In this document: positions 37,318 to 45,791 of the stretch, piece after piece
How positions within the stretch are numbered: position 1 is the stretch's first letter
Layout: each line of letters starts with the position of its first letter
IMG/VR virus record: IMGVR_UViG_3300036852_000350
Location: 1-48,558 of that record
Reading direction: 5' to 3' (one strand)
Origin: a virus
DNA: 48,558 nucleotides
Notes under the pieces: model-generated
The model's input: only the letters and a program-made list of their open reading frames with translations
Told to the model about the DNA's origin: nothing
Database searches by the model: none
Program-made: the position numbers and the translations under genes

Positions 37318-38186
37318 TCAGGGAGCGGGCGCAGCCGCCTCGGCCACACCTGAAAACCGCTGTATCCGTCGAGACTCGATTCAATGACCTGGGCGCTCTC
37401 GCCGGTGACCTCACACAGTAGGGCCGGGTGATGCCGCTCGATGGTTTCGGCCATCCCGCCAAAAACGGCGAGCTCGTGGCCCTCTACGTCCACCTTGATC
37501 ATGCTTGGCGCGAGCCCGTGACGGGCCACCTCGGCATCGACGGTTGTCGTCTCCACCTCAACCCTTCTGACTTCCCCAAGTAGGGGCTGGCTCGCTTCAA
37601 GCGACGCCCAAGAGGAGTCACCTCCAATCGGGACAAGTAGCTGTGTTGAACCGGAGTGGCTGGACACCGCCTTGCCGATGACGAGCACGTTCGAGCAGGC
37701 GTTCAAGCCCAGGTGGCCCTCCAGGCGGCCTCTGGTCAGTGGGTTCGGCTCGAACGCCAGCACGCGTCCTCGTTTCAAGCGGGCAGCGGCGACCGTGTAG
37801 AGACCGATGTGGGCACCCACGTCAACGAAGTCACCGCGGAGGAATTCACGCAGCAGGGCAAACTCGGGCAGGTCGCACAAGCCGAATAGGTAGTCCCGTT
37901 CGAAGGGCTGCGACAGGTCGAGCCGGAGCCGTGTTCCGCCGCGGAACCTGGCGACCGCGGTTCCCCGGTTTCGGATCGGCAGCAGCCGATGTAAGGGGCG
38001 TTTCCCCCGCATCTCGAAGTGGCGGAAAGCAGGGTAGAGCGTCCATTCGAGGAGCATGGGAGCGGTCGCGGCCCGACACAAATCTCCCCAACCTACCAGA
38101 GCCGGGATTAACAACATCAACAACAGGACGCCAGCAGCGATACCGAGAGCGAGGATTTCTTGGCGACCATCATAGGCGCGGTCCAA
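37272..38186 (-). CDS. FkbM-family methyltransferase with N-terminal membrane helix
   Basis: 304 residues on the minus strand, from TTG at 38186 (a start is uncertain). Residues about 12-34 are a transmembrane segment (LALGIAAGVLLLMLLIPALV). The methyltransferase domain has motif I FVDVGAHIGLYTVAAARLKR, then RVLAFEPNPLTRGRLEGH, then TTVDAEVARHGLAPSMIKVDV and EGHELAVFGGMAETIE, all typical of FkbM enzymes, which methylate hydroxyls of glycans or natural products. A minus-strand -10-like TATAAC lies at 38217-38212. Alone on the minus strand among tail genes, it is probably a lysogenic-conversion cargo gene acting on host surface glycans. Confidence 0.8.
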   Translation of the reverse strand: MDRAYDGRQEILALGIAAGVLLLMLLIPALVGWGDLCRAATAPMLLEWTLYPAFRHFEMRGKRPLHRLLPIRNRGTAVARFRGGTRLRLDLSQPFERDYLFGLCDLPEFALLREFLRGDFVDVGAHIGLYTVAAARLKRGRVLAFEPNPLTRGRLEGHLGLNACSNVLVIGKAVSSHSGSTQLLVPIGGDSSWASLEASQPLLGEVRRVEVETTTVDAEVARHGLAPSMIKVDVEGHELAVFGGMAETIERHHPALLCEVTGESAQVIESSLDGYSGFQVWPRRLRPLPDCKGPFNALFLHQCG

Positions 38187-38891
38187 CTCGGCGACAACAC
38201 GGACGCTACCAGTTATACGGCGACCTCTTTCACCCCCGCCGCGAACGACTTGCTCGTAGCGTTTGTCGCAGCCACCCTAACTGTTGCGGCGGGTTCTATG
38301 ACGGACACTCAGGGGCTTGGCTGGACAAAAGCCACTAGCGCCTCTTACATAAGTAGCGGCTCAACCCTCTACTGTTTCGTGGCGAATGCTCTTGCCGCCG
38401 CGTCGTCGATGACAGTAACGTTTGACTGTACTGGCGATGCTTCTGCGGGCGTTCTAATGGTGGTCGCTCGTGTTAGTGGTATGTCTCGCACCGGGGCCGC
38501 GGCGGTTCTCCAGTCAGCGAAACAGGAAAACCAGGGCTCCGGCACCACTCCTGCGCCCGTTTTCGGCAACAGTGCACTGACCGGCAATCCGACGCTGGGC
38601 GCTGTGGCAAATACGTCGAATCCAGCTACCCTTACGCCGCCGACAGGGTGGACCGAGCTGGACGATCTGGGCATAACCAGCCCCACGGCGGGACTGGAAT
38701 ATATCGGCCGCAACTCGGGCTTCACAGGCACAACGGTTACCTGGGGCAGTACTAGTCCCACGCCTTTCGCCTCTCTCATTATTGAGTTGGACACAACCTC
38801 CGGGGCGGTCCAGTACAACCAGACGCTCTCGGCATCCAGTGGGGGAACGGCGACATCTCCTAAGCAGGTCAACAAGATCGTAGTGCCATAG
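38160..38891 (+). CDS. Virion beta-rich protein
   Basis: 243 residues from TTG 38160 (GAGGA 4 nt upstream), overlapping the 5' end of the minus-strand methyltransferase by 27 nt. Beta-rich and Gly/Ser/Thr-rich: ATSYTATSFTPAANDLLVAF, then VTFDCTGDASAGVLMVVARV, then GTTVTWGSTSPTPFASLIIE. This design is seen in phage and bacterial adhesin-like domains. Likely a tail or fibre component. Confidence 0.65.
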   Translation: MATIIGAVQLGDNTDATSYTATSFTPAANDLLVAFVAATLTVAAGSMTDTQGLGWTKATSASYISSGSTLYCFVANALAAASSMTVTFDCTGDASAGVLMVVARVSGMSRTGAAAVLQSAKQENQGSGTTPAPVFGNSALTGNPTLGAVANTSNPATLTPPTGWTELDDLGITSPTAGLEYIGRNSGFTGTTVTWGSTSPTPFASLIIELDTTSGAVQYNQTLSASSGGTATSPKQVNKIVVP

Positions 38892-39770
38892 GTGCCGGTC
38901 ACAGCAACCGCAACCCTGGCAAAACGGACGAACTGGGTTCGTAGCTATCAGGCCAAGGCCAACAGGGTTGCCTATCGCACATACGCTGCGACCACAACCC
39001 CATTGGCGACGTTGTCGATGGCCATCAGCAAGGCGGTCTTGGCTACCCTTCCCCCGGCCGCCTACGTTTCGAAGCGTGCGAGCGAAACGAAGTCCACATC
39101 GGCCACAGCAACCGCGACGATCGCGGCATCCGCGGCGCTGAATGCCCTCAAGACGCTAACGACCTCGGTCGTGGCGATTCCGACGCGGGTTAACAGGGTG
39201 AGCAAGACGCTCTCCACGTCCCTGCTCAATCTCCCGCTGCCCCCGATCGTTTCCAGCGTTACCCCCATTGCCTCGCTGGCCTTCTCGTATGTGTACGGCA
39301 AAGTCCTGTCGGTAACGCAGGGTCAGTCGGCGTTTGTCCAAATCGTCACAGCGCTCAGGCTTAGCTCGGCTGCGTCTTCGGTCGCAACCCTCTCCACACA
39401 GCTTGCAACGCAATTGAAAACGCTGACCGCCTCCGCCACAAGTACGGCCCTCGGGTTGGTGAAGTCGGTTCTGTTCGCGCTTCTCGCCAACAGCCAGGCA
39501 GCCGCATCTTCACAACTGGGTTCGCGCATCACCCTGACAACAAGCCAAAGCCAAGGCGCAACGCTCATCAGGGCCACGGTGATTGCGCCGATAGCGAAGG
39601 CGCTGACCACGGCCTCGTCTGCCCTGGCATCCCTAGTTGTGACGTTTCGTTCTCGCCATGATTCGGTTGCTCATCACCAGCCCGAGTTGACGGTCTCCGC
39701 GGGGACACGGGGGACCCTAACCCAGTTTGCTAGTAACAAGCCAAGCCTGATCGAAAGGGAGACTCCGTAG
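38892..39770 (+). CDS. Low-complexity Ala/Ser/Thr-rich virion protein
   Basis: 292 residues from GTG 38892, adjoining the previous stop. Regularly spaced Leu/Ala/Ser/Thr with loose repeats of the form T-x-x-K-x-L (ALKTLTTSVVAIPT, QLKTLTASATSTALGLVKSV). Few charged residues; no transmembrane pattern in the strict sense. It may be a fibrous or helical shaft segment. The composition is unlike its neighbours. No family recognised. Confidence 0.6.
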   Translation: MPVTATATLAKRTNWVRSYQAKANRVAYRTYAATTTPLATLSMAISKAVLATLPPAAYVSKRASETKSTSATATATIAASAALNALKTLTTSVVAIPTRVNRVSKTLSTSLLNLPLPPIVSSVTPIASLAFSYVYGKVLSVTQGQSAFVQIVTALRLSSAASSVATLSTQLATQLKTLTASATSTALGLVKSVLFALLANSQAAASSQLGSRITLTTSQSQGATLIRATVIAPIAKALTTASSALASLVVTFRSRHDSVAHHQPELTVSAGTRGTLTQFASNKPSLIERETP

Positions 39771-40637
39771 GTGCCCACCTCCGCCCCGGTACTCGTGCAA
39801 CGAACACGCAGGCTGATCCGCGATTACCCTGACTTGGGTGTAGCCGCCGGGTCACTTTCCTCGTCGGGTACTACGCTCTCGGTTGAGGACTCTTCTCTTT
39901 ATGGAGTCAACTCGGTTATCCAGGTTGACCTAGAGGCGATGCGAGTACAAGCAATTCCAGATGCCTTCTCTCTCACCGTCCGCCGGGCGGTGAGAGGCAC
40001 GAGCGCAGTCTCACATGCATCGAGCGCTGCAATTTTGATTCACCCGGCGTTTCTAGATGTCGAGATTCTGGACTCCCTAAACGAAGGTCTCGACGCTTGC
40101 TTTCCGCTGCTTTACCGTCCAATCTCGCTTGAGTACACGGGGATTGTCGATCCCAACTACGAATACTTGGTTCCAAATATGTCCGGGATCGGTGTACCGA
40201 TTCCTTACCTGTCTGAGATCGAGTTCAAAGAGACGGGGGATCCTTCCTTCCACAAGGACGAAGCCTGGTGGGTTGTTCGGGGTGAGACTCCCTTTATCAA
40301 GTTCCGCCGCCAACCGGTCGCAGGCTCACGCATTCGTATTTCCGGGTACGGCCCCTTTACCCATCTTCAGCTAGGAGTTAATCCGGCCAATACCCTTGAC
40401 GCATTCTTTCCGGTTCAGGCCGAATATCTGCCGACCCTATACGCGGCGGCGATGCTACTTGCCTCCGGCGAAGCGGGACGAGTGCGGGTTGATACCGGGG
40501 TAATCGACGATCGCGAGCAGGCCAACCGGACAGGATCGTCAATGGCTGCGTCGGATAAACTTTTGCAGCGTTTTTACAAGCGCCTGAATGACTCGGCGAT
40601 GCCGCCAATGCCGAAGCACGTCGTCTCGGTGTTCTAA
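39771..40637 (+). CDS. Neck or adaptor protein
   Basis: 288 residues from GTG 39771, adjoining the previous gene. N-terminal RTRRLIRDYPDLGVAAGSLS, then SGTTLSVEDSSLYGVNSVIQ and VRRAVRGTSAVSHASSA (a small beta module), then IHPAFLDVEILDSLNEGLDA and a C-terminal helical part (QAEYLPTLYAAAMLLASGEA, LLQRFYKRLND). This is reminiscent of the head-tail adaptor (gp11 or tail tubular A-like) of podoviruses. The downstream gene fits a nozzle. Confidence 0.65.
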   Translation: MPTSAPVLVQRTRRLIRDYPDLGVAAGSLSSSGTTLSVEDSSLYGVNSVIQVDLEAMRVQAIPDAFSLTVRRAVRGTSAVSHASSAAILIHPAFLDVEILDSLNEGLDACFPLLYRPISLEYTGIVDPNYEYLVPNMSGIGVPIPYLSEIEFKETGDPSFHKDEAWWVVRGETPFIKFRRQPVAGSRIRISGYGPFTHLQLGVNPANTLDAFFPVQAEYLPTLYAAAMLLASGEAGRVRVDTGVIDDREQANRTGSSMAASDKLLQRFYKRLNDSAMPPMPKHVVSVF

Positions 40638-42437
40638 ATGGCGGCGGCAAGCGAGGTGCCGAGCCGCTTCGACGTAATTATCAACGGCCAGGGCTATCTT
40701 CTCGCCGACGTTGAAGAAGTCAAAGCCCAGTTCGGCTACACCCCTACCTTCGTCACCAGGCAGAACACCCAGGGGGATTACGGGGACAACCAACAGGATT
40801 TCTGGCTGACGTGGACGCAAAGGGACTGGTCGTTGGGGGAGGAGCAGAAGTATTTTCGCCAGGCGGATGACCTGGCCCCCCGGCGGTATTCCACCGGCAC
40901 CAATGTTGATGTGCGGGTGCCCGGTGCGGTGGGGATGCGATACGCGAAAACGTCGGTGTCGTTCCCAGCCTCCCCGGTCGCGATGGTTGCCGGCGGGTTG
41001 GCGAGCAGCAATATCTTTGCCGCCACCGCGTCGAACCTCTATGAGGTTGACCCATCCGGCACCGCCACTGATCGGGGCGCCCACGGGCTTGGGGTGTCGC
41101 CGTCACGGCACGGGATCGCCAACGACGCCAGCGCCAAAATCTATTTAACCTCCAGCGTCAACCCCACGGTGGGGGTTCGCAAATGGACCGGCAGTGTTTT
41201 CAACACCTTCTCCGCCAGCGGCGCGGACGCCCTTGCGTTTCTAAACAACACTCTGTATGGGCTCCGCAACACCACCTGTGACCTTGTCCGCTGGGACACG
41301 AGCGGCGCCCTAACCTCCCTGTTCCCCTGGTTGACCGCGGACGGTGCCGCCTTTCTCCCTGGCGGGTCTAACGGCTCCAAGCTGCTCCCTTACGGTGGGG
41401 ACCTGCTGATCTACTTCGGTGGGGTCAGCCCTTCTAGCCTGTGGTTGTACGACGGCACCGGGGTCGTGCTTCTGCACCGCTTCGATCCTGGGTTTGTTGG
41501 TTCCGACGCTGTTGTCTCGAACGGCATTTGCTATGTGGCGGGGGTGTTGCAGCAAACGATTAACGGCAGCACCTACGGGGTGCAGGCCGTCTACTACTTT
41601 GCCCAGGGCACACCGGGGTTACTGTGGAAATCACAGGCGGCACCGGGGTTGTCGGTTGTGGGGCCGAGCATTGCGCCCTTCGACGGCGGCGTGGTCTGGA
41701 CCGAAGCCGCCACCAACCAGTTCATGTACTACAACCTTGCCGATGGCGGGGTGCAGCGCTTTGGGCTGTCAACCTTGGGCACGATTACGGTGGGTGGGCG
41801 GCGGAGTTTTCTGAGCGGCGGGGTTCTTACCAGCGCTGACCTGTACCCAAGCAGCAGCATAGCCACGACTACGACCGTGACGAGTTCGCTGGTGGACTTC
41901 GATTCGTCCTTGGACAAGCTGTTCCTGGGCGCGAGGGTGGACTTCGATGCGGCTACTGATGGTGATGGTGGATCTGTTGATGTGTCCTACAGGGTGAACG
42001 ACACGGCGGGGGCGTTCACCCTACTGCAGGCGGGGGCTGTCAGCGGCGCCGAATACAAGTTCCCGGCTGGGGTGTCGGGCAGAAGCATCGCTATCAAGGC
42101 CACCCTGAACAGAGGCACCTCGACACTCGGGCCGGTGTTGAAGCGCAAATCGGTGCGAGCCGCACCCCAGCAGTTTCCCTTCCGCCGCGACACCTTCATC
42201 CTCAACTGCACCGGCAGAGACGGGAAAATGCCGGTGAGGTTGCGGGATGGCACCTACCACCCGAAAGACGGATTGGAGATGGCGACAGAACTGCGGTCGG
42301 CGGCGAGGTCGGGGACTCCGGTCTCAATCACCGACGAGTTCGGCTCTTTCACCGGAATCATTGAGAACGACGGTTTTCAATTGAAAAGGGTTAGGCAGAA
42401 CGAGTTCATCGCGGTCGTTCCAGTCAGGGAAGTATGA
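40638..42437 (+). CDS. Tail nozzle-like beta-propeller protein
   Basis: 599 residues from ATG 40638, directly after the adaptor. Repeated propeller-like units: NIFAATASNLYEVDPSGTAT, IYLTSSVNPTVGVRKWTGSV, ALAFLNNTLYGLRNTTCDLV, DLLIYFGGVSPSSLWLYDGT, ISYVAGVLQQ-type strands, VVWTEAATNQFMYYNLADGG. The C-terminal part is a small beta domain. Podovirus tail nozzles have beta-propellers; the adaptor-nozzle order agrees. The alternative is a minor tail protein with a receptor-binding propeller. Confidence 0.65.
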   Translation: MAAASEVPSRFDVIINGQGYLLADVEEVKAQFGYTPTFVTRQNTQGDYGDNQQDFWLTWTQRDWSLGEEQKYFRQADDLAPRRYSTGTNVDVRVPGAVGMRYAKTSVSFPASPVAMVAGGLASSNIFAATASNLYEVDPSGTATDRGAHGLGVSPSRHGIANDASAKIYLTSSVNPTVGVRKWTGSVFNTFSASGADALAFLNNTLYGLRNTTCDLVRWDTSGALTSLFPWLTADGAAFLPGGSNGSKLLPYGGDLLIYFGGVSPSSLWLYDGTGVVLLHRFDPGFVGSDAVVSNGICYVAGVLQQTINGSTYGVQAVYYFAQGTPGLLWKSQAAPGLSVVGPSIAPFDGGVVWTEAATNQFMYYNLADGGVQRFGLSTLGTITVGGRRSFLSGGVLTSADLYPSSSIATTTTVTSSLVDFDSSLDKLFLGARVDFDAATDGDGGSVDVSYRVNDTAGAFTLLQAGAVSGAEYKFPAGVSGRSIAIKATLNRGTSTLGPVLKRKSVRAAPQQFPFRRDTFILNCTGRDGKMPVRLRDGTYHPKDGLEMATELRSAARSGTPVSITDEFGSFTGIIENDGFQLKRVRQNEFIAVVPVREV

Positions 42438-43015
42438 CCGACCCTTCGTTTGCGAGGCCAGCCTCCGAGCTCGGGAAGCCCCATGTGACAGTCAACCCGA
42501 CGGCGGGGATGGGTTTGTCGCTCAATGCGAGCGGGGGGATTCCCGCGACGGTTCTCGCCCCCACCCCGGCCGACAAGCTGCTTTTGCGTTACAACGCCTC
42601 AACGGGGCAGGCCGAGTGGGCGGGGGCCTGGACAGCGTTCACGCCGTCTTGGGCCGCCGCCGGAGCGAATCCCGTGATTGGTAACGGCAGCGTCTTCGGT
42701 CGCTATGTCCAGGTGGGCAAGACCGTCACCGGGCGAATCTACATCGCCCCCGGCAGCAGCACCACTTTCGGTTCGGGCTACTACATTTTCGGGCTTCCTG
42801 TTGCCGCCAACACCTCGCTTTTGGCTGGCATCGCGGGCAAGGGGATCTTCAATCGCGGCGGGATCTTCTACCCGGTTCTGATGGTTTGGCAAACGTCCAG
42901 TAGCGTCACTGCTTACACCACCGCCTCTCCCGGTGTGATCGTCACCAACACCGCGCCGGCAACATGGGTGAACGGGGATTGGTTTTCTATCGAGTTCACC
43001 TATGAGGCGGCATGA
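42434..43015 (+). CDS. Virion fibre-like protein
   Basis: 193 residues from ATG 42434 in a 4-nt overlap. The N-terminus has LLRYNASTGQAEWAGAWTAF; then a beta-sandwich-like C-terminus (GSVFGRYVQVGKTVTGRIYI, YYIFGLPVAANTSLLAGIAG, VLMVWQTSSSVTAYTTASPG). The pattern resembles terminal domains of phage fibres. Ends YEAA. Confidence 0.65.
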   Translation: MTDPSFARPASELGKPHVTVNPTAGMGLSLNASGGIPATVLAPTPADKLLLRYNASTGQAEWAGAWTAFTPSWAAAGANPVIGNGSVFGRYVQVGKTVTGRIYIAPGSSTTFGSGYYIFGLPVAANTSLLAGIAGKGIFNRGGIFYPVLMVWQTSSSVTAYTTASPGVIVTNTAPATWVNGDWFSIEFTYEAA

Positions 43016-43077
43016 GCGGCTGGATGATCACCACCCTGGAAACGTTCGTTGTCTTGAACTTCATCGTGAAGACATAG
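43012..43077 (+). CDS. Possible 21-residue membrane peptide
   Basis: ATG 43012 in a 4-nt overlap; sequence is hydrophobic (WMITTLETFVVLNFIVKT). A further mini-frame (43095-43157, 20 codons, GGGGGG upstream) ends overlapping the next start. Both are weakly supported. Confidence 0.3.
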   Translation: MSGWMITTLETFVVLNFIVKT

Positions 43078-43153
43078 CCCCGGGGGGTTGAGAAGTGTCT
43101 GGGACAACGAGCATCCGCGCGGGATCGACTACTACCGGGAAAGAGGGGCGCCG

Positions 43154-43582
43154 ATGAGTGGGGAGTATCACAACTTGCTCGATGAACGGATCAATACCAG
43201 GGGCTTTTTCGAGCGCATCCTCGCGGATCGAGACAAGCTCGACGGCGAGCGCGACAGGCGTATGGAGGAGCGCTTCGAGAACCAGGAGAAGGCCGTGGTC
43301 AAGGCCGAGCAGCGCCTTGATGAAACCTTGCGCGGGTTCCCGGAGGAATACGCCCGAAGGTTCGAGCTGGAACAGTTGAAGGAGAATGTACAGGAGGCGA
43401 GCAACCTCCTGGCTCAGAAAGTGATCGAGTCGGCCTCTGTCCTAAAGGAGTCGAGCGACAAGGAGAGCGACCGGATCGACGGCCGAATCAAGGCCCTGGA
43501 AAACTTCCAGTCCAAGCTGCTAGGGCTTGCGCTCGCTGCCCCGTTCGTTTCAGCCCTGGCCGTTTATCTGATTTCCCAGTGA
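43154..43582 (+). CDS. Coiled-coil protein with C-terminal membrane anchor
   Basis: 142 residues; ATG 43154 is chosen because GAGGGG is upstream and ATGA overlaps a small frame; a TTG at 43088 is possible. Long charged coiled coil (DRDKLDGERDRRMEERFENQ ... EQLKENVQEASNLLAQKVIE) and a terminal transmembrane helix (LLGLALAAPFVSALAVYLIS). This layout is common in phage lysis regions (holin- or anti-holin-type). Possibly holin-related. Confidence 0.6.
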   Translation: MSGEYHNLLDERINTRGFFERILADRDKLDGERDRRMEERFENQEKAVVKAEQRLDETLRGFPEEYARRFELEQLKENVQEASNLLAQKVIESASVLKESSDKESDRIDGRIKALENFQSKLLGLALAAPFVSALAVYLISQ

Positions 43583-43893
43583 ACGACGGCCGGGCCACCA
43601 ATCCGCTAAGCGGAGTCTGGCTGGGGTTTCTGATGATCCTGGGCGCGGTGGTGCTAGTCCTCGGAGTCCAGGGTTTCCGGCAGATACAGACAAACGCCAC
43701 CTCGCACGATGTGCTCTGCGCCCTCAAGGCGAAGGAGGCGGGGGCCGCGAGGCGGACGCAAAAGCTTTTGGATGAGAACCCCGGCCCGATTGTCCGGGCC
43801 TATGGGCTCAAGATTCCGCGCAGCGTGCTTCTAAGCAATCAGGCCGAAACGCGCGCCACGCTCGCCGTGTTTCGATTCTTGGCCTGCTCGTGA
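43579..43893 (+). CDS. Small membrane protein in lysis region
   Basis: 104 residues from GTG 43579. One N-terminal transmembrane helix (VWLGFLMILGAVVLVLGVQG) followed by a charged periplasmic or cytoplasmic helical domain (LCALKAKEAGAARRTQKLLD). Reminiscent of spanin-type proteins, but an actinobacterial host would not need a classic spanin unless it has an outer layer. Unknown. Confidence 0.5.
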   Translation: MNDGRATNPLSGVWLGFLMILGAVVLVLGVQGFRQIQTNATSHDVLCALKAKEAGAARRTQKLLDENPGPIVRAYGLKIPRSVLLSNQAETRATLAVFRFLACS

Positions 43894-44087
43894 GCAAGCC
43901 GATCCGGCACGAGCGCGACCGCCGCATCGCTGAGCTAGAGGCGCTCGTAGTCGGGCAGGGGGCGGAGATCGACCGCCTGAACAAGCAGCTCGACAATTGC
44001 GAGGGGATGGCGGTCAAGCTTGCGCTCGCATTGAAGGGCCTGAACGAAGCCGCCCGCAGGGTCATCGAGGAAATGGAGGAGAAGTGA
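43890..44087 (+). CDS. Small coiled-coil protein
   Basis: 65 residues from GTG 43890. Basic start then a coiled coil (RRIAELEALVVGQGAEIDRL, then ALKGLNEAARRVIEEMEEK). It overlaps the genes on both sides. Probably a partner of the neighbouring membrane proteins. Confidence 0.5.
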   Translation: MSKPIRHERDRRIAELEALVVGQGAEIDRLNKQLDNCEGMAVKLALALKGLNEAARRVIEEMEEK

Positions 44088-44215
44088 ACGCAGGAGCAAT
44101 CCTGATTCTGGGGAGCGTCATTATCTTCGCCTTTGCAGCGGCGGGGGTGTCGGTGGGCGGGCTGGCGCTCGTTCCGCTCGGGCTCGCGTTTTTCGCCGCC
44201 GGACATCTCGTGTGA
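44084..44215 (+). CDS. 43-residue membrane protein, holin candidate
   Basis: GTG 44084, 4-nt overlaps at both ends; the end overlaps the endolysin start. The sequence is almost all hydrophobic, with two helices (ILILGSVIIFAFAAAGVSVG and GLALVPLGLAFFAAGHLV). A small two-helix membrane protein just upstream of an endolysin fits a holin, which makes the membrane permeable at lysis. Confidence 0.55.
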   Translation: MNAGAILILGSVIIFAFAAAGVSVGGLALVPLGLAFFAAGHLV

Positions 44216-44751
44216 AGACCTATCGGGAGCGCGCGCTGGAGATAGCGCTGGGCGAAGTAGGCATACATGAGATCGGATTTCACAACCGGGGTAGGCGGGT
44301 CGACCAGTACGAGCGCGCCGATGATCTACCCGGCGTCGGCTACTCCTGGTGTATGTCGTTCGTCCAGTGGTGCTATCGGCAGGCCGGGCACAGGCTACCC
44401 ACCCTATCTCCCTCGGTTGGGATCGTCCTCAACTGGGCGCGCATGGCAGGGCTCGTGACGACGGGGCCGCGGCGAGGAGATCTCGTCTGCTTCAACTTCG
44501 ATGCCGACAGCTGGCCCGATCATGTCGGTTTCGTCATTCACAATTACCCGCTCTACATCCGCACGGTAGAGGGCAATACTTCGCCGGGCACGGGTGGTTC
44601 GCAGGCGGATGGCGGCGGGGTTTATCGGCGCACGCGGCGCAAGAGTCGCTGCATTTTCATCCGCGTCCCGGGGCGCCCGCGCAGGCCGCATCACCGCCCT
44701 GTCCGCCGGGCGGTTGTCCGGCGTGGCGGTTCGTCGGGACGCCCGGGGTGA
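44212..44751 (+). CDS. Endolysin, CHAP domain
   Basis: 179 residues from GTG 44212. CHAP-type cysteine peptidase or amidase: catalytic Cys47 in GYSWCMSFVQWCYR, His104 in WPDHVGFVIH, and Glu120 in RTVEGNTS. The N-terminal segment RALEIALGEVGIHEIG precedes the core as in other CHAP enzymes. The C-terminus is a basic tail (RRPHHRPVRRAVVRRGG) that may bind the cell wall. It degrades peptidoglycan for host lysis. No signal peptide is seen, so export would need a holin. Confidence 0.87.
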   Translation: MKTYRERALEIALGEVGIHEIGFHNRGRRVDQYERADDLPGVGYSWCMSFVQWCYRQAGHRLPTLSPSVGIVLNWARMAGLVTTGPRRGDLVCFNFDADSWPDHVGFVIHNYPLYIRTVEGNTSPGTGGSQADGGGVYRRTRRKSRCIFIRVPGRPRRPHHRPVRRAVVRRGGSSGRPG

Positions 44752-44993
44752 CTCGCGAGCATATCGGCTGGATGCTCTGGGGTGGGATCACCCTACTCAT
44801 CCTCTGCCTCGAGCTTCCTGCCGTCGCCGGCAAACTCCCCATCCCTTCGATCTCCGAGACCGTCTGGGGTTTGCAGCAGCGCTGGCCTTGGCTGACCGCC
44901 CCGCTCCTCGGCGCTCTCGCGCTCTTGACCGCCCACATCGTCCGGTTGCGGAATGTGCAGCAGCGCACCGGGCCGACGAAGGAGGATCAATGA
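44748..44993 (+). CDS. Two-helix membrane protein, holin-like
   Basis: 81 residues from GTG 44748. Two helices: WMLWGGITLLILCLELPAVA (residues 8-27) and LTAPLLGALALLTAHIVRL (residues 48-66), then a basic tail. Located just after the endolysin. A second holin candidate, or the holin of this phage with 44084 as a partner. Confidence 0.6.
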   Translation: MTREHIGWMLWGGITLLILCLELPAVAGKLPIPSISETVWGLQQRWPWLTAPLLGALALLTAHIVRLRNVQQRTGPTKEDQ

Positions 44994-45169
44994 AACCGGG
45001 ATTTCGCACGTCCGAATTTTGGATCACGGCCCTCTCGATCACGGGGCTTGTGATCTCCTCTGCCGCAACAGTTCTCTCCCCGCGTTACGCCGCGATCGGC
45101 GCGTCCGTCGCCGCTGCTGCTTACGCGGTCTCGCGCGGCCTGGCCAAGCTGAACGCACCCTCCGCGTAG
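44990..45169 (+). CDS. Small membrane protein
   Basis: 59 residues from ATG 44990. FRTSEFWITALSITGLVISS, then a helix VAAAAYAVSRGLAKLNAPSA: one or two membrane helices. The FRTSEFWIT start is common in phage holin-like small proteins. Belongs to the lysis cluster. Confidence 0.6.
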   Translation: MKPGFRTSEFWITALSITGLVISSAATVLSPRYAAIGASVAAAAYAVSRGLAKLNAPSA

Positions 45170-45565
45170 TTGGCGTCCGCCGCGCAGGACGCGCCCCATA
45201 CACCCAACTCGGCCGACCCGCCCCGCAGGGGGCGCGCGCCAGCATGCTCTTGTCATAGCGAGGCGATGTTCTGGCACAAGGATCGTCGCAGGATCACTGG
45301 TGGGTATTGGGAATGCCTTATCCACAAGCGTGAGGGTGATCGACGACGCAAGGCACGTCGATATGCAGAAGACCCGGCGTGGGCAGAAAGGGAGCGCCAA
45401 CGAAAGGGCAACTGGTTCCGGCGGGAGTTCGACAGCAACTTCTTCTTTCGCGCCGAATACCAGCTCGTCAATCGTAGACGCATGGCGCTACATCGCAAAG
45501 CCAAGCGACACCAACTATTGAAGGAGGAACGTCTTGGCTCGCTATCGGAGCAAGGACTTAACTGA
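45170..45565 (+). CDS. Hypothetical basic protein with Cys motif
   Basis: 131 residues from TTG 45170, adjoining the previous stop. CSCHSE and WECLIHKRE (residues about 26-55) form a Cys/His cluster, followed by a very basic helical C-terminus (RRRKARRYAEDPAWAERERQ, then RRMALHRKAKRHQLLKEERL). The Cys/His cluster and basic helices suggest a nucleic-acid-binding protein. A start at ATG 45267 would lose the cluster. Confidence 0.5.
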   Translation: MASAAQDAPHTPNSADPPRRGRAPACSCHSEAMFWHKDRRRITGGYWECLIHKREGDRRRKARRYAEDPAWAERERQRKGNWFRREFDSNFFFRAEYQLVNRRRMALHRKAKRHQLLKEERLGSLSEQGLN

Positions 45566-45791
45566 TCTGGCTTGGAATCGCGTTCGCAGGCGCATCACGC
45601 GAGAACTTGACACACAGATCAGCGATTGGCGCGAGGAGGCACTGAACAAACTTCTCACTGACGCTTGGGCACGCTACGTGACCGCCCTCGGTGAGGGCGC
45701 GACGCTCGAATTGGAGGCGGAATACACGACGTTTGTTGGGCAAGCCCTTGCCGAGCACATCGACATCAGTCTCGACGATGAAGTGGGTTAA
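45534..45791 (+). CDS. Small helical protein
   Basis: 85 residues from TTG 45534 with AAGGAGGA upstream, overlapping the previous gene by 32 nt. Helical (DLAWNRVRRRITRELDTQIS, then EEALNKLLTDAWARYVTALG). Unknown. Confidence 0.5.
   Translation: MARYRSKDLTDLAWNRVRRRITRELDTQISDWREEALNKLLTDAWARYVTALGEGATLELEAEYTTFVGQALAEHIDISLDDEVG

Noticed and set aside
44594-45169. 191-residue plus-strand frame spanning the holin-like genes
   Set aside because: Its final 60 codons are the real 44990 gene; the upstream part is Arg/Ala-rich shadow of the endolysin and the 44748 gene.
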